The notes under the pieces were generated by a model. The model saw only the letters and a list, made by a program, of their open reading frames with translations, searched no databases and was not told where the DNA came from. From contig JAKCOZ010000007.1 of the NCBI GenBank assembly GCA_022605955.1, forward strand, positions 17,094,001 to 17,158,000: a stretch of DNA of 64,000 nucleotides, in the 5' to 3' direction. The translations under genes were made by a program, and so were the position numbers. Of the stretch, positions 60,028 to 64,000 are shown one piece after another. Origin of the DNA: Rallus limicola. Taxonomy: Eukaryota > Chordata > Aves > Gruiformes > Rallidae. Every line of letters starts with the position of its first letter. Within the stretch, counting starts at the first letter, position 1.

Positions 60028-60080
60028 TTTTTTGGAGGTTTTGGATTTGGGTGGTTTTTGGTTTTTTTTTGTTTTTTTTT
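60028..60080. repeat. T/G-rich low-complexity tract
   Basis: TTTTTTGG-type runs ending in two near-continuous T tracts (60061-60079). It accounts for the overlapping open frames on both strands. Confidence 0.85.
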
Positions 60081-62040
60081 AATTGAAGCACAGGGAACAA
60101 TAACAAAATTGGTGCAAAAAGTACACCTCGTGAAGCTCCTGAATGCTTTCCTTGAAACCTTCCAAAATAAATTTTTGGAAAGGCATTTCCAAACTGGGTT
60201 TTCCCAATGCAAAATTCCAGTTCAGAGGTGTACTTTCAGAAAAGCCACAAGTGACAAAAACCAGTGCCTTGTGTTAGAAAGCAATCTCAATTACAGATCC
60301 TGTAAAAACAAAACCAAAAGGCTAATAAGATTAGCAGAATTGAATTCTGTAGATCTTCATCTGAAGCAGATGTATTCTTTTCCCTTAAACAGCTGTTTAA
60401 AGAGCATCAGGCAAAAAATTTGAAACTTCTGTGTTGATTTTCTTCACAGAATTATAACACAAATACAATTTCTCACAACATTACAACATTTGATCCAAAG
60501 TGTTGCCTAAAGAAATAACAACCAAGGAACAAAACTTTTCTAGAATTTGTAAATTTGATCCTCAAAGGATTAAATGTCTGTATGGTCTTGTGTAACTGAG
60601 CAGAAGACAAGGCTTCAAATTAGTGTAAAATGCCAAGTAAGCCAATTATGTTCATGTGGTAAGGACATCCAAAGCAATTCCATGAAGTAATAAGGGAAAA
60701 AGCTTAAGGGAAAGAAAAAAAAAAGAGTGATGACTAGTACATGGCAAACAATTGATTACATCTGACTGTAAATCCAAAGCAGTACACAAGCTAGTAAAAA
60801 TATTATACCAGGAATAACTAGTAAAGAAAGTCCTGCACTGGAGTAAATGAATCCTCTCTAATCTCCACAGGAGGGGAAAAAAAGAAAAAAAGTCAGGTCT
60901 CTGTTCCACATTATCATCTGAAATACAGAATGATCAGCCAGGCTAAGGAAAACCTCATTCTCCTAATGGAGCAAACTCTAATGACTTCACTGTTTGCTCA
61001 TCAGCCTGATGTCTCAAAAGAGTTAAGATTTTGTTAGCTAGAATTGGACAAAAATATTAAGACTTTTTTGAATGCTAAAGATACAGCGTGTACTTGGTGT
61101 TTTAAGAGGTAGTAAAGTTACTCTTAACTGGGTCACTGATAATGCCTGCACTGTAAAGACTTAAAGTAGATGTTTTCTGAAAAGATTTAAAGGATGGGGT
61201 ATCTTTAGCACAACACATAGCATAAATCATTCTATACTTGCTGACATACTCTGAGTCTCTGGATCAAAGAATACATGTACAGCTTTGTTCCTGAGCAAAG
61301 TAAGTGCAAAATAATACCACACTGCTATTAAAAACATCCCAGAAAATTAGTGGTTATCTCTAAAAAACAGTATGAACTTTCACACACTTTACACAAATCA
61401 CATGTCACTCGTGTGCCTTGTAAAACTTTGGGAACGGATACGCTGTAATCCTGTACTTTATTCCTTCAGAGGGGAGGAAAAGAGGCAGAGTGGGAGGGCA
61501 GGTTTATCTGCTGTAGTGAAGCTGGCACCTTGGACCCATCTTGAGCATTGACAGGGACAGCTTATATCCTGGGTAGTCTTAACTTGGAGGTCTGGAAGGA
61601 AGGGTGCCTTCCACATAGACTAAACTGTCCTGTGTTGGAAAATAATGCTGTAGGATTCATAGTGAATGAAGAGGGACAGCAGCCTCCTCTGTGGTCATGA
61701 GAGTTTATATTATGCTGTCAGCATGAGGATTTCTACGTAAAAACATCTTCAATGAAATTTCTAGTTCCTCAGAAATGGTGAGATGGTAACATCACAATCT
61801 CTCTGAGGTAATAGACAGAGAGAATGTGAGGACAGAAAGGCTCTGCTTCCTAATAAACCACATCCTAAGTAAAGTTTAGTTCTTGCCATTGGATTTTTTT
61901 CCTGTCATCATTAGGGTGATGCCAAAGGGGTGTTCCCAGTTGCATCCTCTACCTTGCCTGCTACTACTGGCATGCAAAACAGAAAGCAGCTACGACTCTG
62001 GCTTTTAGTTACTTTGATAAGGTCTAAGGATTCAGCATTG

Positions 62041-62164
62041 GCCTGGTTGCATGGGGCTTTGGGCAACGTGGTCTAGTGGGGGGTGTCTCTGCCCATGGCG
62101 GGGGGTTGGAACTAGATGATCTTTGAGATCCCTTCCAACCCAAACCAGTCTGTGGTTCTATGAT
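62041..62164 (+). mobile_element. CR1 LINE 3' end, forward orientation
   Basis: CATGGGGCTTTGGGCAACGTGG, CTGCCCATGGCGGGGGGTTGG, AACTAGATGATCTTTGAGATC and CCCTTCCAACCCAAACCAGTC closely follow the CR1 3' end. The copy is about 125 bases long and antisense to ASPH. Confidence 0.93.
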
Positions 62165-64000
62165 AAGTTTTAAATAAAGTTTTAAGTAAAAACTATAATC
62201 TCTATGCCTCCTTATTTCAACTCCCGCATCGACAAAATCAGACATGTAGGTAGTGCCAACTTCTGCCAATCTGAAATAGAAACCTCTTCATGTGCCACAG
62301 TCTTATAGCCATTGGCAGTGATGGCTCTTCCTGCCAGTTCTCCCTCTTCAAGTGTGAAAATCCAAGGAAGCGACTTCCAGGGGTCATAGGCTTTCTTTTC
62401 TAAACACCTTCCTGTCCTTGCTGAGACACAAATTCAGCAATAATGTTCCTGGCAACTTGTGGATGGGTGCCTTAGAAGACAATGCTAAGCAGATAGTAAC
62501 AGTTATGCTCTGTAGAAGTTTTCCCATTAATTTAATGACCTTTTGTCTCAGTAACTCCCCTTGCTCCCTCTCTCAAATACTCTGACCTAACCAGTTCAAA
62601 TTTCAAAGCTTCAGTTACGGGCAGAAAAACACAAATAGTATTAGCAGTACAAATACTTTTACCTGGTATTCAGAATTTGCTCAAGTAATTGTCTTCTCTC
62701 CTCATACTAGACCCATATCATTACCCAAATTAGTTTTTGAATTTCTGCTGTCTCTCAGTGGGTGCTTGAATGAGAATTTGATGATGATGAAAAACTCCTG
62801 TCATCGTCCTGTTGTTTCGGAAGCCCATTAGGTGAGATATAGATAGCACAAGTGGTCCACTTGTTTTATGGGCTTCTATAAATGACAACTCAGAAGGTAT
62901 AAAACCAAGTCACGGCATCTAGACAATTTAAAACCATTAAAACCAGTAGCGGTACAATAATTAAAAGATTTCTCTAAGTTGGTACTGGTAGAACAGGCAA
63001 AACCTCTATAATCAACTTATCTGGGGAAGCAATCAGACAATAAAAACTGAGGCATTTTAGGGACTAATAAAGCTGTGGAATCTAATGACTATAATAAATC
63101 TTTAGCTGCAGTTATTCCAGAACAATTTCCCATGCAGTAAAAAGTATTCTACAGGGTTTTCCTGTCTGAAATTACTGTTGGTTGGTTAGATGTTGATTGT
63201 AAGAGGCAACTGCAGAATGCTAATTTCATTTTTGGCATGTTTTTCATCATTTACCTCTCCACTTCACCGTGAAGTCTTTTGGCTTCACTCAAAGGCTGGA
63301 ATCAAGCAACTCTGACAAGGTCAGAAGTAAATGTCTTCACTGACTTTCTGCACAAAAGTACACACTAATATTCTAGTGTTCATGTTTGGTTTAGTGTGGT
63401 GTTAAACAGTGGTTTTGGATACTGAGAACTACACTTCTGTGAAGTAAAATTACATAATATGAAATGTTAGGGGGTTTGCGTGTCACGACGTAGCTAAGGC
63501 ACAAAGGCAGATACAAAACTCGATCAGAATGGCAGAGGTTGTGCAAGATTCATGTGGTGAGAGGGAATGTGTGGGGCCAACACCAATGTCTGCACAGGGA
63601 AAACAAACTGATGATGCTCTTAGCACTGCTCACTTCTCTTCCACCAAGCCTGCTCTGCATATTCTTACCTAACCTGAACCAGACTGAACCCCTTACTGGG
63701 TAAACACAGAGCTGATGAGGACTGATTGTATTGCCACCTGATACCTTTCTAAAGTAGCTACCAGCAGGCAAGGACTGATACAACCACCCCACACCACAGC
63801 CACGTCTGTTGAGAGCCACTATTCAATTTTATCTCTACCCCTGGTTACCCAGGCCAGACCACGCATGGCACAGACCCAGGCAGCTCCCCAGGCTGAGAGC
63901 TGCAGGCAGCGCTGAACCTGGTGTCTAGGGCCAGGCTGGCTCTTGCCCACAGGCACCTGATGAAGCCATGACCTCCAAATGCTGAACTAGAAACTTTTCA

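Larger units (their letters stand above)
53347..64000 (-). other. ASPH: ASPH upstream intron sequence (partial), no exon recognised
   Basis: The next ASPH exon upstream must end with one base of a codon before a GT donor and should encode acidic or polar sequence. I did not find one. The stretch holds reverse CR1 pieces (54981-55430, 58756-58851, perhaps 53838-53948), a forward CR1 (62041-62164) and T/G-rich low complexity at 60028-60080. Small, poorly conserved ASPH exons could still be missed. Confidence 0.65.

Noticed and set aside
1..64000. CRISPR array, prokaryotic operon, integron or phage-like system
   Set aside because: No regularly spaced direct repeats, no operon-like gene packing and clear vertebrate split-gene structure.

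Overview
The window looks like nuclear DNA of a bird, or at least a sauropsid. It holds vertebrate split genes with GT-AG introns and about a dozen CR1 LINE fragments, several ending in the ATTCTATGAT-type tail typical of CR1. It also holds a solo endogenous-retrovirus LTR. There is no prokaryotic organisation: no operons, no ribosome binding sites, no CRISPR. The species cannot be told from the sequence alone.

Two protein-coding genes converge tail to tail. On the + strand only the last coding exon of CLVS1 (clavesin-1, a CRAL-TRIO lipid-binding protein of clathrin-coated vesicles) is present, at 12004-12091. Bases 1-12003 are most simply its last intron, and its 3' UTR runs to about 13.27 kb. 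On the - strand lies the 3' half of ASPH (aspartate beta-hydroxylase), with eleven coding exons between 53346 and 17424. They join in frame into 433 complete codons, starting in the lysine-rich hinge, passing through the TPR-like region and ending with the complete Fe(II)/2-oxoglutarate dioxygenase domain and stop codon. The 3' UTR is probably about 4.1 kb (17423 down to about 13.27 kb). The N-terminal ASPH exons (cytosolic tail, membrane anchor, EF-hand, acidic region) lie beyond the window.

Layout: 1-12003 CLVS1 intron with two CR1 tails and a CpG-bearing block near 0.8-1.3 kb; 12004-13270 CLVS1 last exon and UTR with CA and TG tracts; 13.27-17.42 kb ASPH 3' UTR; 17.4-53.3 kb ASPH exons and introns; 53.3-64 kb ASPH upstream intron with no recognised exon. 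The clearest mobile-element structures are a degenerate CR1 at 23.8-26.8 kb split by a 979-bp solo LTR, and a head-to-head CR1 pair at 39.9-40.2 kb.

The two genes are not known to act together; the link is positional. I did not find a new system. The observations most worth checking are the 34-bp spacing between the two opposed poly(A) signals, the nested LTR, the inverted CR1 pair in ASPH pre-mRNA, an A21 tract six bases into the intron after a skippable ASPH exon, and several unexplained noncoding structures. Exon boundaries come from reading frame, splice dinucleotides and remembered family sequence, not from alignments.
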